Shown: positions 43,101-50,461 of the stretch, piece after piece
Position numbering within the stretch: the first letter of the stretch is position 1
Layout: each line of letters begins with the position of its first letter
NCBI RefSeq assembly: GCF_009659535.1
Contig: NZ_VJZZ01000012.1
Span: 1-64,000, forward strand
Direction of reading: 5' to 3'
DNA length: 64,000 nt
From: Aggregicoccus sp. 17bor-14
GTDB lineage: Bacteria > Myxococcota > Myxococcia > Myxococcales > Myxococcaceae
Position numbers and translations under genes: made by a program
The notes under the pieces: generated by a model
Told to the model about the DNA's origin: nothing
Seen by the model: the letters and a program-made list of their open reading frames with translations, nothing else
The model's database searches: none

Positions 43101-43696
43101 TGACGACGGCGCGCGCCCAGGACCTGCTCGCCGCCTCGCTGCTCGAGCGCGGTCGCAACCCCTCCGCGCCCCTCGCCCAGGCGCGCGACGCGCTCCACCA
43201 AGCCTTCGAGCGCAACCCCCGGGAGGCGGGCGCCTGGGGCCAGCTCGGCGAGACGCGGGCGCTCGAGGCCCGGTGGCAGGCGCGGCGGGGCGGGGCGCGG
43301 GCACAGCACTTCGAGGAGGCCGCCGAGGCCTTCCGCCGGGCGCTGGAGCTGCAGCCGCGCAGCCTCGAGTGGCGGCTGGCCTACGGCCAGCTCTGCCGCG
43401 CCTGGGCGCAGTGGCTGCACGGGGCGCGGCAGCCGCCGCGCCCTGCGCTCGAGCGCGGGCTCGCGCTCGCCGGCGAGGTCCTCGCCGCGCGCCCCGGGCT
43501 CGCCGAGGCCCGGCTGCTGCACGCGAGCCTCCTGGGCGTGGACGCCGAGGTCTCGGAGCCCCCGCAGCGGGAGGCGCTGCTCGCGCGCGCCCGGTCGGAG
43601 CTCGCCCGGGGCGTGTCCCTCAACCCCCGGCTGCGGCCGCCGGGGAGCGAGCCGCAGGGGCTCCAGGGCGGGCTGACGGCCGTGGGTCCGCCTTAG
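40184..43696 (+). CDS. Eukaryotic-type Ser/Thr protein kinase with transmembrane helix and TPR-rich extracytoplasmic region
   Basis: 1170 residues. An acidic Ser/Asp-rich N-terminus precedes the kinase domain (about 60-325): GQGGMGRVF glycine loop, VALKFL lysine, HRDLKPSNIM catalytic loop, DFGIAR, GTPQYMAPEQ, DVYSLG. One transmembrane helix lies at about 345-367 (LLVGVVAASVLLVLLAG), then some 800 residues of TPR-like helical repeats predicted outside the cytoplasm. This is the classic myxobacterial PknB-like/TPR layout. TGGAG precedes the ATG at 40184. It converges (4-nt overlap) on a small acidic protein gene and an FHA-sigma-54 activator, suggesting a phosphothreonine-FHA signalling connection. 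Confidence 0.93.
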   Translation: MHPDDDDSLSDLPSDASLDSSSDLSSEAAGDPVEPSTPEAGSVLPAARRADVFPAPGWDRYQSVRLLGQGGMGRVFLAYDPRLRRNVALKFLHSNAPVRTSRFFAEARAQARVQHDRVCKVFEVGEVQGKPFIAMQYVDGKSLRQLSPELTLEQKVRLLRDAAEGVHAAHRAGLIHRDLKPSNIMVERTEDGQLKPYVMDFGIARDWQGEGTATGAVLGTPQYMAPEQARGEVKELDRRADVYSLGATLYFLLTGKPPITGDNGLEVISRVNNLEPTPPRQVVPGLPAELESIVLKCLEKERAQRYDSARALAEDLDRYLDGEPVLARSTGRLYRLRKRLRKHKLLVGVVAASVLLVLLAGAQAVRARREAAERERLARRFTEQVEHIEARARYSGLSPLHDTRADRKALQQSMGQLEAEIARAGSLGEGPGRYALGRGHLALGDLPRAHEALRSAWEQGYQEPRVAYALALVLGRLYKEQRLEAEHLRSAELRDAELRRAEQRYRDPALRFLKLSEGSEVPSRPYVTALLAFYEGRLDEALRQLDTEGGAPPWFYEAPTLRGDVLVARAMQHWNQGEREAALADFEAGRTAYARAAAVGESVPEVYDALADLEYSATLVELYGKGDVTPRFARGMEAVQRARAANPEDYTARLLEARFQGRLAEYQLNVGADATEALQRSLEAAHAALALAPERAEARIELARNLRFGASMRQQRGLDPREQLTAALAALDEVPAKQRDYVFHTLHGLVSKVWADYEDEAGLDSLQHWAQAIEAYQAAIALDPEIADARINLGRAYLARARLPQQKDPDAELRLARAALESAQALSSKNVALPFQRAQVSELEALRLRDRGQDPIPRLREALELYRQGLEINARMPQLHNGQGLVHLALARAEWDAGRSPDAELKQAEASFLRAQEVAPQQGLAELNLGELYADRASYALARGEDPTPSVAQASRWGRRAAQQVPGFAAPWVTTARAQDLLAASLLERGRNPSAPLAQARDALHQAFERNPREAGAWGQLGETRALEARWQARRGGARAQHFEEAAEAFRRALELQPRSLEWRLAYGQLCRAWAQWLHGARQPPRPALERGLALAGEVLAARPGLAEARLLHASLLGVDAEVSEPPQREALLARARSELARGVSLNPRLRPPGSEPQGLQGGLTAVGPP

Positions 43697-44085
43697 GGAG
43701 GGGTGACCTCGATGTCGCCCGCCTTGCCGCCCGTGGACGTGGGGTCGGGGTCCCCGCTGCCGGTGTCGGTGCCGCCCTCGTCGGTGGGGGGCGGCTCGGT
43801 GCCGGTGGGGTCGGAGCTGCCGGTGGGCGACTGGGTCTCCATCGCGTAGGTCATTCCCACGCTGCCGTCCTGCAGCGAGAGCGCCCCGGAGCCCGAGGCG
43901 CTCACGCGCACCGGGTTCACACCGAAGGGGCTGCCCGCGGAGAAGTACACGTCCGTGTCCGGCGCGCCGTCCACCAGGTTGAACTGCACGCGCTGGCTCT
44001 TCTTCACCTTGTACTTCGGCTTGTTCTTGCCCGGAGGGTCGATGAAGCCGCCGGGACCGATGTCGATGGTGTACGTGTCGGGCAT
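43693..44085 (-). CDS. Small beta-rich acidic protein of unknown function
   Basis: 130 residues. The first 90 look like a compact beta domain (MPDTYTIDIGPGGFIDPPG, KYKVKKSQRVQFNLVDGAPD, VYFSAGSPFGVNPVRV); the tail is Pro/Thr/Gly/Asp-rich. No signal peptide. GGAG seven bases before the ATG at 44085. The stop overlaps the kinase stop by 4 nt in convergent orientation. It lies 46 nt after the FHA-sigma-54 activator on the same strand, so it may be cotranscribed. Function unknown; several Thr residues in the tail could be kinase targets, which is speculation. Confidence 0.75.
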   Translation of the reverse strand: MPDTYTIDIGPGGFIDPPGKNKPKYKVKKSQRVQFNLVDGAPDTDVYFSAGSPFGVNPVRVSASGSGALSLQDGSVGMTYAMETQSPTGSSDPTGTEPPPTDEGGTDTGSGDPDPTSTGGKAGDIEVTPP

Positions 44086-44131
44086 GGTGCTTCTCCAGAG
44101 TGCTGCGGGTGGGATGCGACGGTGAGGCGCT

Positions 44132-45736
44132 TCAGCGCCCGCGCGGCTCGAGCGCGAGCTCCTTGAGACGGCGGGTGAGGGCGCGCCGGCTGACCTCGAG
44201 GCGCTGCACCATCCGGTCGAGGTCTCCCTCGCACTCGGCAAACGCGCGCTGCAGCTCCGCGGGGGAGAGGTCTCCGGCGGTGCGGATGCCGGGGCTGCGG
44301 TCGATGAGATCGTAGAGCGAGGGGCGCGAGATGCCGAGGCGCGCCGCGCTGGCCTTCAGGTCCCACGCGCTCTCGCGCAGCGCCGCGAGCAGCTCGGCCT
44401 CCGTCACGTCCGAGGGCTTGCGCCGCGCGGGCTCTTGCGCGGCGGGCTCGGGTGCCGCGGGCTCCGGTGCACGCGCGGAGGGCGCCTGCGCGAGCTCCTG
44501 GGCGAGCGCCGCGTCCAGCTGCAGCACCGCCTGCCCGCGGTTGCCGATGACCAGCTGGCGCGCCACGTTGCGCAGCTGGCGGATGTTGCCCGGCCAGGGG
44601 TGGCGCAGCAGCTGCGCGGCGAGCGGGGCGGGCAGCCAGGGCTCGGCGTAGGGGTCCTCGGGCTGCAGGCGGTGCACCTCTCCGAGCAGCTCCAGCTCCT
44701 CGCGTGCGAAGTGGTGGAAGAGCGGCCCGACGTCCTCGCGGCGCTCGCGCAAGGGGGGCACGCGGATCTCGTAGCCCGCGAGCCGGTGCAGCAGCGGGGC
44801 CTTGAAGCTGCCGCTCTGGATGCGCTCCTCGAGGTCCGCGTCCGTGGCGGCGATGATGCGCACGTCCACCGGGACGGGGCGGGTGGCGCCCACCGGGAAC
44901 AGCTCGCCGGCCTCGAGCACCCGCAGCAGCATCACCTGCACCTCGGGCGGCGCCTCGCCCACCTCGTCGAGGAAGAGGGTGCCGCCGTGGGCGGCGTGGA
45001 AGAGCCCCTCGCGGTCCTTCAGCGCGCCGGTGAAGGCGCCCTTCACCGCGCCGAACAGCTCCGCGGCCGCGAGCTCGCGCGGGATGGCGCCCAGGTTCAC
45101 GCTGATGAAGCGGCTGCCGGGGCGCACGCTGCGCTGGTAGATGGCGCGCGCCACCAGCTCCTTGCCCGTGCCGGTCTCGCCGCGCAGCAGCACCGGCACG
45201 CGCAGGTCCGCCACGCGCTCCACGTGCCGGCGCACCTCGTGCAGCGCCGCGCTCTCGCCCACCATGCCCAGCGCGTAGGGGGTGGGCGGCGGGCCTTCCG
45301 CCGGGGCCAGGTGCGCGAGCAGCACCACGCGGCCCGCGAGCTCCAGCGCCACGCCCGCCTGCAGCGCCGCGGCCGGGAGCACGCACTCGCCCGCGAGCGG
45401 CCGGCCGTCCACCACCACGCGCGTGCCGCCCTCGGGCGCCGCGAGCCGCAGCGCCCCGCCCTCGGCCGCCGAGAGCACCAGCGGCTTGCGGCTCACGAAG
45501 GGGTCCAGCAGCGGGGTGCCCAGCAGCGAGCCCGGGGCCGTGAAGTCCGGGCTGCTGCGCGCGAGCAGCACCTGCCTTCCGCCGCCGAGCCCCGTGAGCA
45601 GCAGCCGCTCACCCACGCGGCGCGGGACGGGGTGGGAGGCGATGGTGAGGGCCGGGACGAGGTGCGCGCCCGGCGCGTGCGCACCGCGCTCGTCGCCGAT
45701 CGCCGTCGACACCTCGCCCATCCCTTCGCCCGGCAT
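44132..45736 (-). CDS. FHA-domain sigma-54-dependent enhancer-binding protein
   Basis: 534 residues. An FHA-like N-terminal domain (about 25-125: LLARSSPDFTA, DPFVSRKPLVLSA, VVVDGRPLAGECVL) is followed by the AAA+ domain: GETGTGKELVARAIY (Walker A), GAVKGAFTGA (the sigma-54-contact loop), GGTLFLDEVGEA (Walker B) and the Arg fingers. The C-terminus has a Fis-type helix-turn-helix (LKASAARLGISRPSLYDLI) and a second one (DLDRMVQRLEVSRRALTRRL). The FHA domain reads phosphothreonine, so phosphorylation by a Ser/Thr kinase would drive activation. The converging TPR-kinase is the natural candidate. GAGGGG precedes the ATG. Confidence 0.95.
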   Translation of the reverse strand: MPGEGMGEVSTAIGDERGAHAPGAHLVPALTIASHPVPRRVGERLLLTGLGGGRQVLLARSSPDFTAPGSLLGTPLLDPFVSRKPLVLSAAEGGALRLAAPEGGTRVVVDGRPLAGECVLPAAALQAGVALELAGRVVLLAHLAPAEGPPPTPYALGMVGESAALHEVRRHVERVADLRVPVLLRGETGTGKELVARAIYQRSVRPGSRFISVNLGAIPRELAAAELFGAVKGAFTGALKDREGLFHAAHGGTLFLDEVGEAPPEVQVMLLRVLEAGELFPVGATRPVPVDVRIIAATDADLEERIQSGSFKAPLLHRLAGYEIRVPPLRERREDVGPLFHHFAREELELLGEVHRLQPEDPYAEPWLPAPLAAQLLRHPWPGNIRQLRNVARQLVIGNRGQAVLQLDAALAQELAQAPSARAPEPAAPEPAAQEPARRKPSDVTEAELLAALRESAWDLKASAARLGISRPSLYDLIDRSPGIRTAGDLSPAELQRAFAECEGDLDRMVQRLEVSRRALTRRLKELALEPRGR

Positions 45737-45829
45737 GTGGTCCCCCTCGAAACGTCGAGAGGCGGACTATGGCGCAAGCCCCACCGGGCGGCCAACTTCC
45801 AGGCACACTGGACGGACCCCGGGCGGGGC

Positions 45830-46936
45830 CTAGCGCGCGCGGAGGCGGCGGCGCGTCTCGCGGTGCGCGAGCGCCGCGCCCGGCAGCAGCGGGAGCCAGA
45901 AGGAGAGGCCGCGGAACACCAGGGTGGCGGCGAGCGCGGGCACGGCCGGGATGCCGAAGGCCACCAGCGCGCCCACCGAGCCGGCCTCGAAGGTGCCCAG
46001 GCCCCCGGGCACCACCGCCACGCTGCGGAAGGCCGAGGCGAGCATGAAGGCGGCGAGCACCGGCAAGAGCGCCCCGCGCTCGCCCACCGCCGCGAGCCCC
46101 GCCCACAGGGTCGCGGCGTCCAGCACCTGCACCGCGAGCTGCAGCCACGAGGCGCGCGCGAAGAGCGAGGGGGACTGCATCACCCCTGCGTCCGCCGCGA
46201 GCACCCAGCGCACCACGCCGCGCAAGGGCTTCACCCGCTCGAGCAGCGGGTGCGCCTTCTGCGGCGGGCTCCACATCAGCCACACCAGCAGGCCGGAGAG
46301 CGCGAAGAGCCCCAGGGTGAAGAGGGCCGCCGCGCCCAGCGCCGCGTCCGGCAGCTTCGACCAGGCCAGCGCTGCGCCCAGCGCGAGCAGCAGCGCGAGC
46401 GCGTAGGTGAGCCAGCGCGTGGCGAGCCGCAGCACCAGCGCCGCGGACGCCGTGGAGGGGGCGACCCCGCTGCGCGTGAGCGAGCGCACCACCAGCACCG
46501 TGCCGCTCACGCCCCCGGAAGGGAAGGCCTGGTCGAGGAAGTACTTGGCCACGGTGAGCTGCAGCAGCCGGCGCAGCGGGCGGTGCGTGCCGGCCTCCAC
46601 CAGGATGTGCTCCCACAGCCGCGCGTCCGCCACGTAGGTGAGCGCCTGCAGCGCGAGCGCGAGCAGCAGCCACGCGGGGCGCGCCTCGCGGGCGATCTCC
46701 AGCAGCTGCCGCTGCTCGCCGAAGCGCGCCACCGCGATGCCCAGCGCCACCAGGATGGCGCCGCCCACCCCCCACTGGCCCACGCGCAGCCAGAAGGTGC
46801 GCCGCGGCGAGGGCGCCTCCGCCTCCGCGACCAGCGCCTCCATCTCCGGATCCGCCGGCAGCTCGGCCTCGTCATCGATGGTGTCATCGATGTCGTCTGG
46901 CCCACCGGAGGGCGGCGTGGGAGGGGGAGCGCTCAC
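45830..46936 (-). CDS. UPF0104/LPG-synthase-TM-type flippase-like membrane protein
   Basis: 368 residues. An acidic N-terminal 45 residues precede about eight transmembrane helices with the family blocks YVADARLWEHIL, AKYFLDQAFPSGGVSGTVLVV, SAFRSVAVVPGGLGTFEAGSVG and LVFRGLSFWLPLLPGA. Relatives include the flippase part of MprF and AglD-like proteins, which handle lipid-linked substrates. GTG start overlaps the MCE gene stop (GTGA), making this the last gene of the Mla-type operon. That link implies a role in moving or flipping the transported lipid. Confidence 0.9.
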   Translation of the reverse strand: MSAPPPTPPSGGPDDIDDTIDDEAELPADPEMEALVAEAEAPSPRRTFWLRVGQWGVGGAILVALGIAVARFGEQRQLLEIAREARPAWLLLALALQALTYVADARLWEHILVEAGTHRPLRRLLQLTVAKYFLDQAFPSGGVSGTVLVVRSLTRSGVAPSTASAALVLRLATRWLTYALALLLALGAALAWSKLPDAALGAAALFTLGLFALSGLLVWLMWSPPQKAHPLLERVKPLRGVVRWVLAADAGVMQSPSLFARASWLQLAVQVLDAATLWAGLAAVGERGALLPVLAAFMLASAFRSVAVVPGGLGTFEAGSVGALVAFGIPAVPALAATLVFRGLSFWLPLLPGAALAHRETRRRLRAR

Positions 46937-48144
46937 GGCACCCCGGCGTCCGGCGCGGCGGAGGGCGGCGGGGCCGCGGGCGGCGTGCCCGGAGCCGCTG
47001 GAGCCGCCGGAGCTGCGGGCTGCGTCAGCTTCCCGGTGTCCTCCACCCGGCCGCGGTTGCTGATGGAGTAGCGCACCAGGGCGCGCAGGATGCGGTTGCG
47101 CTTCACGTTGCCCAGCACCGTCTTCAGGTCCTCGTACACGGTGGGGTCGTTGATGATGCCGCCGAGGCTGCCCTCGCCCTGGGCCACCTTCGCGGTGATG
47201 CTCTTGATGTCCGCGGCGGCGCTGCTCAGGTCCTTCATCATGCTGCCCGAGTCGCCGTAGGTGAGCTCGTGCAGCGCGCTGCCCTGGTGGGTGCGCGCGT
47301 CGGCGAGCAGCTTGGAGACCTCTTCCGCGGCGCTGCCCAGCTGCTCGACCGCGCGGATGCCGCCGCGCTCGTACAGCAGCGCGTGGGCGCTGCCCTTGCC
47401 GCTGCGCACCTGCTCGAGCAGCTGCTGCACCTCGCCCGCCGTGGCGTCCAGGCGCTGGGCCGCGCCGGCCGCGTTCGCCATCAGCGCGGGCACCTGCGCG
47501 CCCGCCTTCTTGTCGTAGATGAGCGCGTGCAGCACGCCGTTGCCCGTGCGCACCTCGCTCAGGATGCCGTGCAGGCTGTCCAGGGTGCCGGCCACGTCCT
47601 CCACGAGGCGCGGGTCGGTGTACGCGTCCACCGCGCGGCGCACCTGCGCGGTGATGGCCATGGAGTCCTCCATCAGCTGCCCGGCCGTCTTCATCAGGCT
47701 GCTCAGGTCCGAGCTGGGCCCGGTGGGGATGAGGCTGCCGGGCTGCAGCCGCTCGCCCTTCGCGGTGCCCAGGCTGATGTCCACCGCCTTCTCCCCCAGC
47801 ACGCCGAGGCTGGTGAGGCGCGCGACCGAGTCCGAGCGCACGCGGTCCGCGAAGGCCTCGCTCATCTCCAGCGTCGCCTCGATGCGCGTGTCGTCCAGGT
47901 CCTGGGCAAAGTGGATGGCGCTCACCTTGCCCACCGCGCGCCCGCCGATCCACACCGGCGACTGCTCGGTGAGCCCGTCCACGTTGGTGAAGAGCACGCG
48001 GTAGGTCACCTGCCGCTCGAAGAGCCGGTTCTCGCGGCCGATCAGCACCACCACCAGCCCCGCGAGCACCAGCCCCGCGAGCACGAAGAGCCCCACGCGC
48101 AGCGTGAGCCGGCGCTCGCGGGGGGTGAAGGACGGGGCGCTCAT
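46933..48144 (-). CDS. mlaD: MCE/MlaD-family lipid-transport protein with long C-terminal extension
   Basis: 403 residues. One membrane anchor (about 17-38, VGLFVLAGLVLAGLVVVLIG), MCE domain (about 42-125: VLFTNVDGLTEQSPVWIGGRAVGKV; LGVLGEKAVDISLG), then a helical region of over 230 residues with repeated ISEVRTGNGVLHALIYD-like and VRSGKGSAHALLYE-like units, longer than E. coli MlaD. Ends in a Pro/Ala tail. MCE hexamers bind phospholipid between inner and outer membrane. Start overlaps the ATPase stop by ATGA. Confidence 0.94.
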   Translation of the reverse strand: MSAPSFTPRERRLTLRVGLFVLAGLVLAGLVVVLIGRENRLFERQVTYRVLFTNVDGLTEQSPVWIGGRAVGKVSAIHFAQDLDDTRIEATLEMSEAFADRVRSDSVARLTSLGVLGEKAVDISLGTAKGERLQPGSLIPTGPSSDLSSLMKTAGQLMEDSMAITAQVRRAVDAYTDPRLVEDVAGTLDSLHGILSEVRTGNGVLHALIYDKKAGAQVPALMANAAGAAQRLDATAGEVQQLLEQVRSGKGSAHALLYERGGIRAVEQLGSAAEEVSKLLADARTHQGSALHELTYGDSGSMMKDLSSAAADIKSITAKVAQGEGSLGGIINDPTVYEDLKTVLGNVKRNRILRALVRYSISNRGRVEDTGKLTQPAAPAAPAAPGTPPAAPPPSAAPDAGVP

Positions 48145-48971
48145 GGCTCCTCCGGCGGCAGCTGCACGGGCGGGCGCGCATCCAGGAACGCGCGCACCTC
48201 GGGCACCGTGGAGGCGCGCATCTGCTCCGGGGTGCCCACCTCCAGGATGCGGTGGCGCGCGAGCATGGCGATGCGGTCCGAGACGTCGAAGGCGCTCGAC
48301 ATGTCGTGCGTGACGACGATGGAGGTGCAGCCGAGCTGCTCCTTCATGCTCTTGATCATCGAGTCGATGGTCTCCGTGGTGAGAGGGTCCAGCCCCGTGG
48401 TGGGCTCGTCCCAGAGGATGACCTCGGGGTCGGTGGCGATGGCGCGCGCGAGCCCCACGCGCTTGCGCATGCCGCCGGAGAGCTCGCTGGGCTTCTGGTG
48501 CTCGATGCCCGGCAGGTTCACCAGCGCGAGCTTCTCCGCCACGCGCTTGCGCACCTCGGCGAGCTTCATGCGCGGGAAGTGCTCGCGCAGCGGGTAGGCC
48601 ACGTTCTCGCCCACGGTGAGCGAGTCGAAGAGGGCGCTGCCCTGGAACACCATCGCCACCTTGCGGCGCACCTCGAGGAAGTCCTCCTCGCGGAAGTCCG
48701 TGAGGTCGTGGCCCTGGAACACCACGCGGCCTGCGTCCGGGCGCAGCAGACCGATGAGGCACTTGAGCAGCACGCTCTTGCCCGTGCCCGAGCCGCCGAT
48801 GACCGTGAGCGTCTCGCCCGCGTTCACCGTGAGGTTCAGGTCCTCGTAGATGACCTTGGGCCCGAAGGCCTTCTTCAGGTGCTCGAAGCGGATGAGCTCC
48901 GCGCCCTGGGGCACGGGCTGGAACTCGGGCGGTGGGTGACGGCGGGCGAACAGCATGGCGGCGGGAGGCAC
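48141..48971 (-). CDS. mlaF: MlaF-type ABC transporter ATPase
   Basis: 276 residues. Walker A GGSGTGKSV, Q-loop VFQGSALFDSLTVGENVAYPL, signature LSGGMRKRVGLARAIA, Walker B VILWDEPTTGLDP, and H-loop VVTHDM. The SALFDSLTV and LSGGMRKRV segments mark the Mla/Ttg2 subgroup. Provides energy for phospholipid movement with the MlaE permease. The GTG at 48971 with GAAGG upstream is taken as start; an ATG at 48956 is possible. Confidence 0.94.
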   Translation of the reverse strand: MPPAAMLFARRHPPPEFQPVPQGAELIRFEHLKKAFGPKVIYEDLNLTVNAGETLTVIGGSGTGKSVLLKCLIGLLRPDAGRVVFQGHDLTDFREEDFLEVRRKVAMVFQGSALFDSLTVGENVAYPLREHFPRMKLAEVRKRVAEKLALVNLPGIEHQKPSELSGGMRKRVGLARAIATDPEVILWDEPTTGLDPLTTETIDSMIKSMKEQLGCTSIVVTHDMSSAFDVSDRIAMLARHRILEVGTPEQMRASTVPEVRAFLDARPPVQLPPEEP

Positions 48972-48987
48972 GGGGCCTTCGAGGGTC

Positions 48988-49815
48988 CTAGAGGAAGAGG
49001 GTGAGCTTGGTGATGAAGAAGTCCGCGAGGCACACCGCCACGCTGGCGATGGCCACCGTCTGGGTGGTGGCGCGGCCCACGCCCTCGGTGCCGCCCTCCA
49101 CCTCGAGGCCCTGGTAGCAGCCCACCAGCCCCACGATCGCGCCGAACACCGCCCCCTTCACCACGCCGGAGACGAAGTCCGTCATGCTCAGCACGTCCAG
49201 GCAGCCCTGCAGGAAGGTGGCGTAGGGGATGCCGAACTCGCTCTTCACCACCGCCATGCCGCCCACCACGCCGATCACGTCCGCGAGCACGGTGAGGCCG
49301 GGCAGCACCACGAGGCAGGCGAGCACCCGCGGCAGCACCAGCTTGCGCAAGGGGTCCGCGCCCAGCGCCCGGATGGCGTCCACCTGCTCGGTGACCGCCA
49401 TGGCGCCCAGCTCCGCGGCGATGCCCGAGCCGATGCGCGCGCCCACCGTGAGCGCGGTGAGCACCGGCGCGAGCTCGCGGAACAGCGTGAGCGCCACCAC
49501 GCGGCCCACCGTGTTCGCCACCCCGAAGCGCGCGAGGAAGAAGGCGAACTGCAGCGAGATGACCAGGCCCGCGAAGGTGGAGGTGAGCAGCGCGATGGGC
49601 AGCGAGCGGATGCCCAGCACCTCGATCTGCCGCGCCAGCTCCGTGATGGGCCAGGGCGGCGTCACCGCGCGCCGGGCCACCTTGCCCGCCATCACGCTCA
49701 TGCCGCCCACGCGCCACAGCATGCGCTCGAAGCGCTCGCGCACGCTGCGCTGGCCGCGCCCCAGGGCTCGCGGGCTCGCGGGCTCCGGGGTGGACGCCGT
49801 GGTGAGCGCGCTCAC
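48988..49815 (-). CDS. mlaE: MlaE-family permease
   Basis: 275 residues, five to six membrane helices with MlaE blocks: LTSTFAGLVISLQ, RELAPVLTALTVGARIGSGIAAELGAM, EQVDAIRALGADPLRKLVLPR, and SDFVSGVVKGAVFGA-like TDFVSGVVKGAVFGA. The EQVDA loop couples to the ATPase. GTG start overlaps the stop of the lipoprotein gene (GTGA). It belongs to the inner-membrane core of the lipid transporter. Confidence 0.94.
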   Translation of the reverse strand: MSALTTASTPEPASPRALGRGQRSVRERFERMLWRVGGMSVMAGKVARRAVTPPWPITELARQIEVLGIRSLPIALLTSTFAGLVISLQFAFFLARFGVANTVGRVVALTLFRELAPVLTALTVGARIGSGIAAELGAMAVTEQVDAIRALGADPLRKLVLPRVLACLVVLPGLTVLADVIGVVGGMAVVKSEFGIPYATFLQGCLDVLSMTDFVSGVVKGAVFGAIVGLVGCYQGLEVEGGTEGVGRATTQTVAIASVAVCLADFFITKLTLFL

Positions 49816-50300
49816 GACGCGCGCCCCCCGGCGTGGAAGCCCGCCACCAGCTGCTCGAAGTCCCGCAGGCGGCTCTCGAAGAGCGCGGGGGGCGAGACGT
49901 AGCTGAAGTCGTAGACGCAGCCGTCCTTCTTGAGCACCAGCAGGTCCAGCTCCACCGGCACCCCGTCCAGCTTCGCCCCGTAGCGCGAGCGCAGCGCCTC
50001 GCGCCCGTCCACCGGCACGCGGGCTTGCGCGCGCAGCTGCTGATCGGTGAAGCCCATCAGCAGGTGGCGGGTGAGCACGTCCAGGGGCGGGTCGCCGTGC
50101 TCCTCGCAGGTGGCGTTGGCCTGCAGGAGCTGTCCGGTGCCCTCGATGGCGTAGGCGCGGTCGTTGTCCTTCACCCCCAGGGGCCGCCACGGGGCGCCGG
50201 GCAGCCCCACCTGGTAGCCGCCCTCGGGGCGGGGCCGCGGCGCGGCGCAGCCGAGCAGGGGCAGCAGCAGGAGCAGGAGGGAGGGGCGGGGGCGGAGCAT
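49812..50300 (-). CDS. Small lipoprotein at the head of the Mla-type operon
   Basis: 162 residues. Lipobox LLPLLGC after a poly-Leu signal. The mature part has one central segment VLTRHLLMGFTDQQL and ends KKDGCVYDFSYVSPPALFESRLRDFEQLVAGF. No named family recognised. It is the first gene of the operon, overlapping mlaE by GTGA. No MlaC or MlaB is present, so this protein could take the place of the periplasmic shuttle or serve as an outer-membrane tether; this is inference. Confidence 0.8.
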   Translation of the reverse strand: MLRPRPSLLLLLLPLLGCAAPRPRPEGGYQVGLPGAPWRPLGVKDNDRAYAIEGTGQLLQANATCEEHGDPPLDVLTRHLLMGFTDQQLRAQARVPVDGREALRSRYGAKLDGVPVELDLLVLKKDGCVYDFSYVSPPALFESRLRDFEQLVAGFHAGGRAS

Positions 50301-50461
50301 GGGCGCGAGGACGTTAATAACGGGCGCGCAGGGGGGAACTGCCGCGGGAGCTTCTGTCCGCTGGCGAGCAGGGAATCAACCGGTCCGCGGTGGGTTGAGA
50401 GGGTCTCCTCTCCCGGTCTGGGCGAGGCTTGGTCCCCCCTCCAGCAAGCGAGTCCCCGCCC

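Noticed and set aside
39158-43522. 1454-codon minus-strand frame across the Ser/Thr kinase gene
   Set aside because: Only its last part, the SDR gene at 39158-39847, encodes a recognisable protein; the rest is antisense to the kinase.
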